Shown: positions 24,174 to 32,615 of the stretch, one piece after another
How positions within the stretch are numbered: position 1 is the stretch's first letter
How the letters are laid out: each line of letters begins with the position of its first letter
Source of the DNA: Sporomusa acidovorans
GTDB lineage: Bacteria > Bacillota > Negativicutes > Sporomusales > Sporomusaceae
Assembly: GCF_900101845.1 (NCBI RefSeq)
Contig: NZ_FNAM01000002.1
Location: 1 to 64,000 of the forward strand
DNA length: 64,000 bases
Direction: 5' to 3'
Position numbers and translations under genes: made by a program
Notes under the pieces: model-generated
Databases searched by the model: none
The model's input: only the letters and a program-made list of their open reading frames with translations
What the model was told of the DNA's origin: nothing

Positions 24174-25001
24174 TTATACCTTTTCAGCTATGTGCTCTAC
24201 TTCGCCGGCAGTTGAGGCCAATGACTGCATAGTAGAGGCAATTTGCTCAGTTGCATCTGCCTGGCGTTTACTAAGTTCGAATATATGATTAATGATATCA
24301 ACAACTCCGGTAGTATCATTACGAATATCCGTTAAGATCGTTTTAATCTCGTTTACATAGCTGGCACTATTTGAGGCCATTTTACGCATTTCCTCGGCAA
24401 CAACGGCAAAGCCTCGACCATGTTCACCCGCCCGGGCCGCTTCAATTGCCGCATTAAGTCCGAGTAGATTGGAATTAGCAGCAATATCACTGACAAACTT
24501 CAGAATATCGTCAGTTTTAATAATTTTAGTAAGAACACCATCTCCACCGACTCTTGCCTGATCCATTTCTTGAGCCAGGCAAGATGCATTGGCGCCCAAT
24601 TCTTCCGTAGTTGCTGCAATCTCCTGGGCGGTAGCTGCGATGGTTGCCGCAACAGTCAATAATTTTTCTTGCTTTTCGAGCGGCTCTATAAGATCCATTA
24701 CTCCCAGTAAGCGGCCATCATTATCAATAATAGGAATATCACAGGTTCTAACTCTAACACCAAAAAACTCTTTTGAAAGAAAAGAAGACGCTAATTCTTT
24801 GGTTTTTATGCATTTTCCAATAGATGAATCAGCCGGAATTTCTGATCCGACTGCCGGTGGCACCCCGTGCTTTTCCTTTATATCCGCCGGTCTAATAGCC
24901 AAAACCTGCCTGTCTTTATCCACTATTAGTATCCCTGTGCCTGGATTGCACGCCATTGCAACAATGTCAATACACATGACCAACGCTTCTAATTTGTTCA
25001 T
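24174..25001 (-). CDS. Soluble methyl-accepting chemotaxis-type signalling protein
   Basis: 275 residues without membrane helices. Residues 1-110 form a small sensor domain ([26 protein letters not shown], then [25 protein letters not shown]), resembling PAS/GAF-like input modules. Residues 115-275 hold the MCP signalling hairpin with its conserved tip ([30 protein letters not shown]). GGGGGAG precedes the ATG. It lies between two sets of genes with sigma-54 promoters. It may sense the same substrate intracellularly and route cells toward it. It is short for an MCP and lacks the usual C-terminal extension. Confidence 0.88.
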   Translation of the reverse strand: MNKLEALVMCIDIVAMACNPGTGILIVDKDRQVLAIRPADIKEKHGVPPAVGSEIPADSSIGKCIKTKELASSFLSKEFFGVRVRTCDIPIIDNDGRLLGVMDLIEPLEKQEKLLTVAATIAATAQEIAATTEELGANASCLAQEMDQARVGGDGVLTKIIKTDDILKFVSDIAANSNLLGLNAAIEAARAGEHGRGFAVVAEEMRKMASNSASYVNEIKTILTDIRNDTTGVVDIINHIFELSKRQADATEQIASTMQSLASTAGEVEHIAEKV

Positions 25002-25037
25002 TTTAGTCTCCCCCGTTACCAGTACTCTTAAGAAGAT

Positions 25038-26282
25038 TCAAAATGTCGACGAATTCCGTTCATTTTGTAAGCATTTGGGAATAGATGCTTTCGACATCTC
25101 TCTTGGTTGATAAAAATTTTGTCTGGCGACTGTTTCTCTATCAACCAGATAGGCAATAACAGCGCACACCGCCATGCCTGCCGTACTTATTAAAAAAGGA
25201 AATCTTCCCGGCGGTTGTTTGAATATTTCTAAAGCTATGCCGTAAATGATTGGTTGAGCAAATGCGAACAATCCCTGAGTAAAAAAGATCAGACCGATAA
25301 CTTTCGTTCCGGCCGCATAGGAAACCAGACTAGTAGCTTTCGTTATGGTCACCGGTATATTCATACCCAGGCTTATGCCAATAATAATCAGCCCCAAACT
25401 ATATATCTCGAAGGTATGGCTTGTGTAGCAAATGTAAAACCCAACAATTGAAATTAGATACGAGAGAGGAAATAAATTGAATCTCAGGACTTTAAATAGT
25501 GCGCCAAAGGTAATCGAGGCTACGCAAGTACCACCCGTTAATAGAGCCATCCCCAGTCCGATCGCACTTGGTTCCGCTAGGTGCTCGCCCAAAAGAACAA
25601 CAGCAGTGTTGGTAAAGATAGAGTATAAGAAAAAAAAGTAGAAACCAAAAATAAGCGCCACAATATATACGCCTAAAGGTAATTTATTCTCACCACGATT
25701 GTTCTGAGCAGCTAATTTACCGTTCCTGTCAGGTTCAGGTAGAAAAAGAAAAGGAATAATGAAAAACAATATGGCAATTAAATAGGAAAAAAAGCAATAT
25801 TGCCAGCGAATAGCTGCCAGATAGCCACCGAGTAAGGAAAATACTACGCCGCTAATGCCGGTAACAGCCGATACGTAACCCTGCATAGTATTGCGCTCTT
25901 GACCTTCAAAAAAGTCTACTACTAAATCAGCGGACATTGGAAGGACAATACCATTACCGATACCCAGCACGAAGCGAAATGCTAAAATTAAATATATGTT
26001 TGAATTGAAAAACGCGGGTCCGACACCCCCAATGATAAAAAATGTGGCAGCAATGTACAAAAGTGTACGTTTTCTAATCGACTCACATAACTTAGCATAA
26101 ATTGGAGGAATCACTGCTAACACCATTGGCGGTATAGTAGCAACCATCATGACTATACTAGGAGCTATATTGGGGAATGCCTGCATGATACTTGCTAAAG
26201 CAGGTGTTGTTGCGCCGAAACCGGAATCCTGCATAGCAATACATATAATTGCTAGCTTAAGTAGAGTACGATTGGTTTTCAT
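25038..26282 (-). CDS. MFS transporter
   Basis: 414 residues, 12 hydrophobic helices with a long central loop around residues 185-205. Motif region RFVLGIGNGIVLPMSADLVVDFFEGQER in the first half is typical of drug/metabolite MFS carriers. It lies 36 bases upstream of the chemotaxis-type gene on the same strand and may be cotranscribed. I see no sigma-54 promoter in front of it; a hairpin at 26426-26473 separates it from the porin. Substrate unknown. Confidence 0.87.
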   Translation of the reverse strand: MKTNRTLLKLAIICIAMQDSGFGATTPALASIMQAFPNIAPSIVMMVATIPPMVLAVIPPIYAKLCESIRKRTLLYIAATFFIIGGVGPAFFNSNIYLILAFRFVLGIGNGIVLPMSADLVVDFFEGQERNTMQGYVSAVTGISGVVFSLLGGYLAAIRWQYCFFSYLIAILFFIIPFLFLPEPDRNGKLAAQNNRGENKLPLGVYIVALIFGFYFFFLYSIFTNTAVVLLGEHLAEPSAIGLGMALLTGGTCVASITFGALFKVLRFNLFPLSYLISIVGFYICYTSHTFEIYSLGLIIIGISLGMNIPVTITKATSLVSYAAGTKVIGLIFFTQGLFAFAQPIIYGIALEIFKQPPGRFPFLISTAGMAVCAVIAYLVDRETVARQNFYQPREMSKASIPKCLQNERNSSTF

Positions 26283-26425
26283 TTTGTTTTCCTCTTTTCA
26301 GAAAGCTTTTTCCGTAGAAACCTTTGCTTTCACCGTAAATATATCTGAGACATATGTGGGATAAAAGAATGATTCATTAATTTAATTTAAATTTATCAAC
26401 TTAACTATCTGTCAGAGAATTCAAG

Positions 26426-26473
26426 CAAGCTATATCAGGTGCAAGCACGTAAGCTTGCACCTGATATAGCTTG
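26426..26473 (-). terminator. Perfect 21-bp hairpin after the porin gene
   Basis: CAAGCTATATCAGGTGCAAGC (21-base arm, 26426-26446) and its exact complement (26453-26473) enclose the 6-base loop ACGTAA. It lies about 45 bases after the porin stop codon. There is no clean T-run, so it is either a factor-assisted terminator, an mRNA stabiliser or a repeat element. Confidence 0.55.
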
Positions 26474-26517
26474 AACAGATTCTTGAGCAATGTCTATGAA
26501 ATGTATAATACTGATTA

Positions 26518-27864
26518 TTAAAAAAAGAAGTCAAACTCAGCTTTAACCGTTCTCAGTTTACCCGGAGCGCCGTCTGTAGTAGAAAGATTGCTGGCCCAAG
26601 CTGTCATGCCAATATTTTTGTCAAACATATACATTGCCGTTAGTTCCGGACCCTTTAATCCATGATAACCAACACTTTGAGAATGGTAAGCTCCAATCCA
26701 GTAGTTGTCAGGAGCAATTGTGGAATAACCTTCCGCATAAAGGTATCTGGCAGTTATTTGGAAGGATTTAGCGATACTGGGGATAGCATGACCCTTAGTT
26801 AAGCCGATAATATAAGCCTCGTTATTTGTGTCTGCATTAGACCTTGCATAGGTTGCAAAAAAATCCAAATCTTTTGTCAGCATTTTATCGGCGCCAACTT
26901 CCCAAATATTTATGTTATCAGAGATCAGAGATTTGTCTGTCCCGTCGTTTTTTACGCTATGATAAGCGGCTTTGAAATTGCTATCACTGGTTAGCGGCAC
27001 ATCAATTGATAAGGAAGCATAATGATTGTCTTTACTCTCGGAAACCAGATAAGTATTAAGAGGGTTACCTGTCCAGTTTTGCCGCAAATAACCATAAGCC
27101 AATGATGTTTTAACCTTATCACCAACAGTAAATTCAACACCGTTAAGAGCTTTACGCCCTTGGCAGATAACCAGCGCATAAGCGGGGGAATAATCAAATT
27201 TACCGGCTTTTATTTTAGTCGTACCCACTGTTCCCTCAGCATACATCATATCATCGCGTTGGCTTGCGGCTACACCGCCATCCGTATCGAAACTTGTCCA
27301 GTATCCACCTGTTCTAGTATCTCTAACTGCTTCAGTTTCAACATTAAAGCTCCATTTATCATTGACTTTGTAGTTAAGATACAGATCATAGCCAATGGCA
27401 GGATAGTGCCCTTCATTAGGATGGGGAGTGTCACCAGGGTTAGCAACCCCTTTAAAAACACCTGAATTGTTCCAGACCTGGTCTGACAAATGTAGAAATC
27501 CCCAGTATGTAAGTTTATCACTTTTCTTTTCTAATTCACTTACGCGAACACCTAGATTCGTCAATTCTTTAGAATATTCTTGAGATAATTTATTAATAAT
27601 ATCCTTATCTTCCGCGCTTGCTTTATCGCTTTTCTCCATAGCCCTAGCAACGACTTGAGCCATTTCATACCGGGTTAAAAGCTGATCACCGTGGAAGGCG
27701 TTGTTACCGTAACCGCTAACAATACCATCCTGTGCGAGCTTGCTAACTGCTCCGTATGACCAGTGGTTTGCTGGTACGTCAGAGAAAGGACCGGCTGCCG
27801 ATACGGATATATTGGTAAGGCAAAAAGCAGTTAATGAAGCCAAAATTACTATGCTTTTTTTCAT
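26518..27864 (-). CDS. SLH-domain outer-membrane porin (OmpM-like)
   Basis: 448 residues. Signal peptide (about 1-23, ending SVSAAG). SLH domain about 25-80 (FSDVPANHWSYGAVSKLAQDGIVSGYG...LTRYEMAQVVARAM) that binds pyruvylated/polyamine-bearing cell wall polymers. A short coiled coil (about 82-115) and then a beta-barrel ending in FDFFF, the outer-membrane C-terminal signal. This architecture is diagnostic of Negativicutes. Uniquely in this window it has a sigma-54 promoter and an activator-like site upstream, so it is likely a substrate-specific channel coregulated with the two molybdoenzyme operons rather than a housekeeping porin. Confidence 0.92.
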   Translation of the reverse strand: MKKSIVILASLTAFCLTNISVSAAGPFSDVPANHWSYGAVSKLAQDGIVSGYGNNAFHGDQLLTRYEMAQVVARAMEKSDKASAEDKDIINKLSQEYSKELTNLGVRVSELEKKSDKLTYWGFLHLSDQVWNNSGVFKGVANPGDTPHPNEGHYPAIGYDLYLNYKVNDKWSFNVETEAVRDTRTGGYWTSFDTDGGVAASQRDDMMYAEGTVGTTKIKAGKFDYSPAYALVICQGRKALNGVEFTVGDKVKTSLAYGYLRQNWTGNPLNTYLVSESKDNHYASLSIDVPLTSDSNFKAAYHSVKNDGTDKSLISDNINIWEVGADKMLTKDLDFFATYARSNADTNNEAYIIGLTKGHAIPSIAKSFQITARYLYAEGYSTIAPDNYWIGAYHSQSVGYHGLKGPELTAMYMFDKNIGMTAWASNLSTTDGAPGKLRTVKAEFDFFF

Positions 27865-27978
27865 TTAATCCACCATCCTCTAAATATTTTGATCGGGAGT
27901 GATACCTAAAGATTAAAACTATTTGCAATTTATTTGGCAGTAGTTTTATGCACCTCCTTGGATGTCGCATATTATATA

Positions 27979-27995
27979 TGCAAAAAGCACGCCAA
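27979..27995 (-). promoter_or_regulatory. Sigma-54 promoter of the porin
   Basis: Minus strand TTGGCGTGCTTTTTGCA: TGGCGTG-N4-TTGCA with correct spacing, about 115 bases before the porin start codon. Confidence 0.82.
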
Positions 27996-28173
27996 CGTAG
28001 CTGATAATTTTTTATTTTCTTCGTTGATTATGGTTTTATAAACTATTAAACAGTTGACAAACAATCCAAAATGTTACTGCTTTCAGGACAATCAGGAATG
28101 CATCTGTAATTAAGCAATTTAACTGTCAGTAAAATTTTAATACTGAAACTAACTCCTTTGAGGTCATTTATTG

Positions 28174-28205
28174 TCTACATAAGAGAATTTTTCTATATTT
28201 TAGAA
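28174..28205 (-). promoter_or_regulatory. Putative activator site (UAS) C
   Basis: TCTACATAAGAGAA and TCTATATTTTAGAA, separated by TTTT, match the repeat pairs at 15443 and 24066 in spacing and in most positions. About 200 bases upstream of the porin promoter. The rest of 27865-28440 shows no gene with a ribosome site. Confidence 0.55.
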
Positions 28206-28440
28206 TTGTTCAGAGAATCAGACGCTTTCTTTTTAATCACCAACAGTAAATTTCTTGCCTATCTCTGCTTGGTCAATAAATTAACAACTATTGAGAACTT
28301 CAACTTGCGGACGACAAAAAATAAACCCAGCATTGTAGCTGGATTGGAAAAAACCAAATACATAATCTGTGGTGATTTTCAAAAACTATAGGTAGTGTTG
28401 AATTTTTTCTCACTGAATAACCGACCGGGAGGCGATTCTT

Positions 28441-28611
28441 ATGCTGCACCGCAAGCTCAAGGGATGCGAAAGTTGCGTTGAAAGCAGTTCCTGTGAATTT
28501 TCCTCGGAGTTTTGTCCTAAAACCGCGCTTGAACTCAAACTTGATAGCGATATAGCTGACGATCCGGTATTCAAAAAGTATTACGAATTTTACCAGCGCT
28601 TAAAAAATTAG
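28441..28611 (+). CDS. Small four-cysteine protein, unknown
   Basis: A 56-residue protein starting MLHRKLKGCESCVESSSCEF. Cysteines are spaced C-x2-C-x5-C-x6-C in the first half; the second half is acidic then aromatic (KKYYEFYQRLKN). A strong GGGAGG ribosome site lies 8 bases before the ATG. It is not a ferredoxin I recognise, but the Cys spacing could bind a metal. It is followed 21 bases later by another small gene on the same strand, and the pair converges on nifV. Confidence 0.65.
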   Translation: MLHRKLKGCESCVESSSCEFSSEFCPKTALELKLDSDIADDPVFKKYYEFYQRLKN

Positions 28612-28632
28612 ATTTATCATAGGAGGTTTGCC

Positions 28633-28794
28633 GTGAAAACTAAAATAAAATACGCTCACGGTAAGGGCTTCAGTAAAAACCTGTCTTCCGTTACCATCAT
28701 AGCGGGCGCCCGCACCAGTCCCGACATCCAGGAGAACATAGCAAAAGCCCGCGCACGGCAAAATAGCCGCGAACAGGCTCATCAACTATTTTAA
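28633..28794 (+). CDS. Small basic protein, unknown
   Basis: A 53-residue, Lys/Arg-rich protein (start KTKIKYAHGKGFSKNLSSV after an initiator GTG, then TIIAGARTSPDIQENIAKAR). A perfect AGGAGG ribosome site precedes GTG 28633. No family recognised. Its stop codon overlaps the nifV(alpha) stop on the opposite strand by a few bases (28791-28794), so the two transcripts would be complementary at their ends. Confidence 0.65.
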   Translation: MKTKIKYAHGKGFSKNLSSVTIIAGARTSPDIQENIAKARARQNSREQAHQLF

Positions 28795-29639
28795 ACTCTA
28801 TCATTATTTTCGGATAACCAAAAGCCCCTGCGTTCATTGATGGCTGCCACCTGGCAGCCTATTTTTCTAATTGCTGCAAGATTGACAGCTGCCGGGACGG
28901 ACCCAATTGCTTCCAGAACGCCTACCACCTCTTCCAAGGCAGCATTGCCTGCGCGCTCCCCAATACCGGCGGCTGTCACACTGGCGAATGCGGCGCCGTT
29001 CCCTAAAGCTGACAGTGTATTGGCTGTAGCCAGACCAAAATCATTATGAGCATGAAATTCGATTGGCAGCGAACAGTCGGCACTCAGCTCCCGCATTAAC
29101 TGCCGGGTACTAAAAGGATCCAACAGGCCAACCGTATCCGCGTACCGGATACGCTCAGCCCCCAGTCGTTCACTCAATTCGGCAAGTTCCAGAAATTGCT
29201 CCGGCCGGGCCCGTGAAGCGTCTTCAGCCCCCACGGAAATACGGCAGCCATGATTGCGCGCTACATATACAGCGCGGGTAAGCTGGTCAAATACCCATTT
29301 GCGGCTTTGCTTTAGCTTGCGATAAATATGCAGGTCGGAAACCGGAACCGATATATGCAAGAACTCAAAACCACAGGCAAGCGAAGCCGCGATATCTTGG
29401 TGACAGGCCCGGTTCCAGGAAAATGCGGTTGCCTTGAGATCGGCGTCAAGAATGAGCCGCATGGCTTCCGCCTCTTCCTGTCCCATAACCGGTGTACCGG
29501 CTTCTATCCAGGTTACACCGGCCTTATCAAGCGCTAAAGCAATAGCCAGCTTTTCCATAGCCGAAAATACGATTCCAGCCGCCTGTTCCCCATCCCGCAA
29601 GGTGGTGTCAATAAGAAAATCTTGTTTGAATTCTTGCAT
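28791..29639 (-). CDS. nifV: Homocitrate synthase, alpha (catalytic) subunit of split NifV
   Basis: 282 residues from ATG 29639 (AAAGGAG 7 bases upstream). Keeps the catalytic TIM barrel: the DTTLRDGEQAAG start, the HAHNDFGLATANT metal-binding His pair and the TAAGIGERAGNAALEEV loop. It lacks the C-terminal regulatory/dimerisation region of full-length NifV. It pairs with the omega subunit immediately upstream, as in Clostridium pasteurianum. It condenses acetyl-CoA with 2-oxoglutarate to homocitrate, the organic ligand of FeMo-co. Last gene of the nif operon; no terminator is seen before it meets the converging small gene. Confidence 0.9.
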   Translation of the reverse strand: MQEFKQDFLIDTTLRDGEQAAGIVFSAMEKLAIALALDKAGVTWIEAGTPVMGQEEAEAMRLILDADLKATAFSWNRACHQDIAASLACGFEFLHISVPVSDLHIYRKLKQSRKWVFDQLTRAVYVARNHGCRISVGAEDASRARPEQFLELAELSERLGAERIRYADTVGLLDPFSTRQLMRELSADCSLPIEFHAHNDFGLATANTLSALGNGAAFASVTAAGIGERAGNAALEEVVGVLEAIGSVPAAVNLAAIRKIGCQVAAINERRGFWLSENNDRV

Positions 29640-29652
29640 AAACCGGCTCCTT

Positions 29653-30705
29653 TCAGCCTGAAAGGTATAAATTTTTAAGCTCGGCATCGCTGATAGCTGT
29701 CCTCTTGCGCACCGCCATTGACCGTACGCCGGCCAGCAAGCGCTTGCTTTCCTCCTCCTTTAGACAAATTCCCCAGGCCGCAAATTTAGTTTTAAGTGCC
29801 GCGGTTCCCGAGTGTTTGCCGACAACAAGCTGCCGCGTCAGTCCCACCATTTCGGGGACAAAAGGTTCATAGATTTCCGGATCTTTGGTAACACCGTCAA
29901 CATGCAGGCCTGATTCATGGGCGAAAATAGCCGGGCCAATAATAGCTTTATTGGCAGGTACCGTCCAAGCCAGCAGACCAAGCAGTTGCTGACAGCCAAG
30001 TGCCAGTTTATCCGGCAATTTGCTATCGATTCCCAAAAACTGCCGCGCGGCCATCAGCACTTCTTCCCAGGGAGCGTAGCCGCCCATTCCCCCTACGGCT
30101 GTCATTATCCAGGTAGCACCGGCTTTCATTGCCGCCAGGGTATTGGCAGTTGCCAAGCCAAAGGCATTGCCGGCCCAAATACCCACAGGGCAGACCAAAC
30201 CGTTTTTCAGCCTGCTTATTTTGTCAAATAAGCTAAAGGGATTCTCCCTGCCCTGTTTATCTCTGTAAATAACCGCCTGCACAGGCCAGCCTTTGATAAC
30301 AGGTAACATGCCGGCTAACTCGGCCGGCGACATGCCCTCCACCCCTTCCAGTACTAAAGTAACCTGATCAGCGTATTTGTCGGTTTCCCGAATAGCGGTC
30401 TCTATTTCAACCATGTTCGCCTGTGCGGGAAAGGCGCATACCAAAATCACTTTTTTCAAATTGTCCTGTTCCGCATTGAGAAGCAGGTCTTCTGCCAAAT
30501 CAATGAGCCCATACCGCTGAATATGGTTTTTCAACCCGTCAGGCTCCGCACACCGCTGGTGCGCGTTACAATCAACAACAACCCGGCGAATGCCCAGAGC
30601 CGTTAGAGCACCGGCAATCTCCGCCAACTTTTGGCCCGAAACTTGCCGGCTGATAGCTATATCCAAAGTCAGATCCAACCAGATAGGTCTGTTCATAAAA
30701 ATCAC
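29653..30705 (-). CDS. nifV: Homocitrate synthase, omega subunit of split NifV
   Basis: Up to 350 residues. GTG 30705 overlaps the previous stop; ATG 30696 behind GGGTG is an alternative. It has the same barrel but with lost catalytic motifs: DLTLDIAIS instead of DTTLRDGEQ, GNAFGLATANT instead of HAHND. It retains the C-terminal region HESGLHVDGVTKDPEIYEPFVPE-VG and the VGKHSGTAALKTKF segment typical of homocitrate synthases. It therefore appears to be a pseudoenzyme half that supplies the accessory domain to the alpha subunit. The gap to alpha is 13 bases. Confidence 0.88.
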   Translation of the reverse strand: MIFMNRPIWLDLTLDIAISRQVSGQKLAEIAGALTALGIRRVVVDCNAHQRCAEPDGLKNHIQRYGLIDLAEDLLLNAEQDNLKKVILVCAFPAQANMVEIETAIRETDKYADQVTLVLEGVEGMSPAELAGMLPVIKGWPVQAVIYRDKQGRENPFSLFDKISRLKNGLVCPVGIWAGNAFGLATANTLAAMKAGATWIMTAVGGMGGYAPWEEVLMAARQFLGIDSKLPDKLALGCQQLLGLLAWTVPANKAIIGPAIFAHESGLHVDGVTKDPEIYEPFVPEMVGLTRQLVVGKHSGTAALKTKFAAWGICLKEEESKRLLAGVRSMAVRKRTAISDAELKNLYLSG

Positions 30706-31319
30706 CCACAGCGTTGTTTTCTGATAATTAATTTGATGCCATTGGTCGTACGCTCTGTTTTGTAGTCAAGGCGGCCGCTTATACACTCGGCCTCCAGCCA
30801 TGGCGGAATATGACTGCATAGTACTTCTACGAGATAATAATTGCCAGCCAACAGTGGCTGCAACACCTGTTTTGATGTCAAGCCACCGCTGCTTTGCTGA
30901 ATATCTTTCAACGAGACCTGAAAACATCCCGGACCGGTCTCAATAACGGCCGGAGCTGCCTGGGTATTGGGTTCATTACGCCGGGACGCCATTTCTTCCT
31001 GAACTAAAATGTATTCCAAAAAATCGGTTGGGCGGCCGCTAAACTCCCAAATACTAAAATCAGCCTGTTCCAGTTCCTTATATAGTAAGCCGGAAACTGA
31101 CAGAGCCACAAATATGTGACAGTGCCCCAGCCATTGAATGAGCCCGGTCACTTGTCGCCGCACCACCGTTATACCGCTTGCACGTTCAAGTTGAAAGGGC
31201 ATAGCACTGACCTGCCGCCATTTCCCCTGCTGACGGCGATAAATTACTACTTGCCCCGGTTCTTCCGGGTAAGTCGTTGTCCCGTTATCCCCAATAAATA
31301 CCGCTATATCGCGTGCCAT
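30702..31319 (-). CDS. AnfO-family nitrogenase-associated protein
   Basis: 205 residues. N-terminal half matches AnfO as I know it from iron-only nitrogenase clusters: IAVFIGDNGTTTYPEEPGQVVIYRRQQGKWRQVSAMPF, LGHCHIFVALSVSGLLYKELEQADFSIWEFSGRPTDFLEYI. The C-terminal ~100 residues (CFQVSLKDIQQSSGGLTSKQVLQPLL...) resemble the Fe-only nitrogenase accessory domain too. AAGGAGG precedes the ATG. It is in an operon with molybdenum nitrogenase genes, and no anfHDGK is present in the window. Function in cofactor handling is inferred. Confidence 0.8.
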   Translation of the reverse strand: MARDIAVFIGDNGTTTYPEEPGQVVIYRRQQGKWRQVSAMPFQLERASGITVVRRQVTGLIQWLGHCHIFVALSVSGLLYKELEQADFSIWEFSGRPTDFLEYILVQEEMASRRNEPNTQAAPAVIETGPGCFQVSLKDIQQSSGGLTSKQVLQPLLAGNYYLVEVLCSHIPPWLEAECISGRLDYKTERTTNGIKLIIRKQRCG

Positions 31320-31337
31320 ATTTTCCTCCTTTGCTTT

Positions 31338-32585
31338 TTATACGGCCGCTGCCGCTTTTAACTCAAGCTGCTCAACCGTATAAAAAAGTCCACTTTCTAC
31401 GGTATAACAATATTCCACCGACATGATGCCACGCTTTAACAAACGTTTTTGCGCCTGATAACCGATTCTCATTGTTAATACTGCATCGCAATCACTTAAT
31501 GCCGCCAGAATGGCTTCGCGGCGCTTGTCTTCACTTATACAATCCACATCGCCGTTACAATATTTCTCCAGTCGGCGCGTTTCAATTCGCTCATACCGTC
31601 TTTTATTTACCCGGTAAATATGAAATTCCTCGGCCTGGCCAAAATGCAAATCAACCAGTTTGTCAAACTTGCTGGTAACCGCCACCTTATAATGACCGCC
31701 AAACGGCACTGGTTTAGCCTCAGCCGGTTCAGCCGGCTTAACTGCGCAGTTTTTAAACTCACTGTTTCGATCCTGACTCAATAGGCCAATCGCATCTGCC
31801 CGGCACTGGCGGCAATGCGTCATTTGTTTTAATTCACTGTTACAAGCTGCCCGCATCGCGGTGACATCCCGCATAGCGGTTTGTGGCAAACCCGAAAAAA
31901 CACTGCCCTGTGCAGGAATAAACGGCATAATATTTGTCAGCGCTGCCCCCAGTTGTTTAACTTTTTTGACCACAGCCGGTATGTGCCAGTCATTTACCAT
32001 CTTAATCATAACAATATTTACTTTAACTGTAACGCCATGCCCGGCCAGATACATAATGCCTTCCTGTTGATTATTCACAAGGATTTCGGTTCCCTCAGCC
32101 CCCACATAGCGGTTGCCCTGGTAATTAATCGTTCCGTAAATCTGTGCTCCGACAACCGGCTCGGTACAGTTAACGGTTACCGTGACATGCTTCACTCCCA
32201 GTTTGACAATTTCCGGAGCGTATTCAGGCAGCAGCAAACCATTGGTGGATAAACAAAACAGCATACCGGAATCGACCTTTTTAATGAGTTCGATTGTCTC
32301 CCTGGTTTCATTCCAGTCAGCCAAAGCATCCCCCGGTCCGGCTATTCCCACCACACTAAGATTGGGAATGGCAGCTTTCACCTGTTCAAATTTGTTAAGT
32401 GCCTCTACAGGGGATAACACTGCACTTGTGACCCCGGGACGGCTTTCATTTGCACAATCAAATTTCCGGCTGCAATAATTGCAGCTAATATTGCATCGTG
32501 GCGCTACCGGCAAATGCATGCGGGCATATTGATGCTGGGCTTGACTGGAAAAGCAGGGATGTTTATCGGTAAGCACGCTCGCCAT
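31338..32585 (-). CDS. nifB: Nitrogenase cofactor biosynthesis protein NifB (radical SAM plus NifX-like domain)
   Basis: 415 residues. Radical SAM motif CNISCNYC (Cx3Cx2C) at about 31-38 followed by SRKFDCANESRPGV, the NifB signature. The second half ends in a NifX/NafY-like domain (VAVTSKFDKLVDLHFGQAEEFHIYRV...CDAVLTMRIGYQAQKRLLKRGI). It makes NifB-co, the [8Fe-9S-C] precursor of FeMo-co. GGAGG lies 10 bases before the ATG. Confidence 0.96.
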   Translation of the reverse strand: MASVLTDKHPCFSSQAQHQYARMHLPVAPRCNISCNYCSRKFDCANESRPGVTSAVLSPVEALNKFEQVKAAIPNLSVVGIAGPGDALADWNETRETIELIKKVDSGMLFCLSTNGLLLPEYAPEIVKLGVKHVTVTVNCTEPVVGAQIYGTINYQGNRYVGAEGTEILVNNQQEGIMYLAGHGVTVKVNIVMIKMVNDWHIPAVVKKVKQLGAALTNIMPFIPAQGSVFSGLPQTAMRDVTAMRAACNSELKQMTHCRQCRADAIGLLSQDRNSEFKNCAVKPAEPAEAKPVPFGGHYKVAVTSKFDKLVDLHFGQAEEFHIYRVNKRRYERIETRRLEKYCNGDVDCISEDKRREAILAALSDCDAVLTMRIGYQAQKRLLKRGIMSVEYCYTVESGLFYTVEQLELKAAAAV

Positions 32586-32615
32586 AGAGCGGCCACCTCC
32601 TCTCTTAAAGTAAGT

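Noticed and set aside
28158..28391. 77-codon plus-strand frame in the porin upstream region
   Set aside because: It overlaps the activator site and promoter region, lacks a ribosome site and matches nothing.
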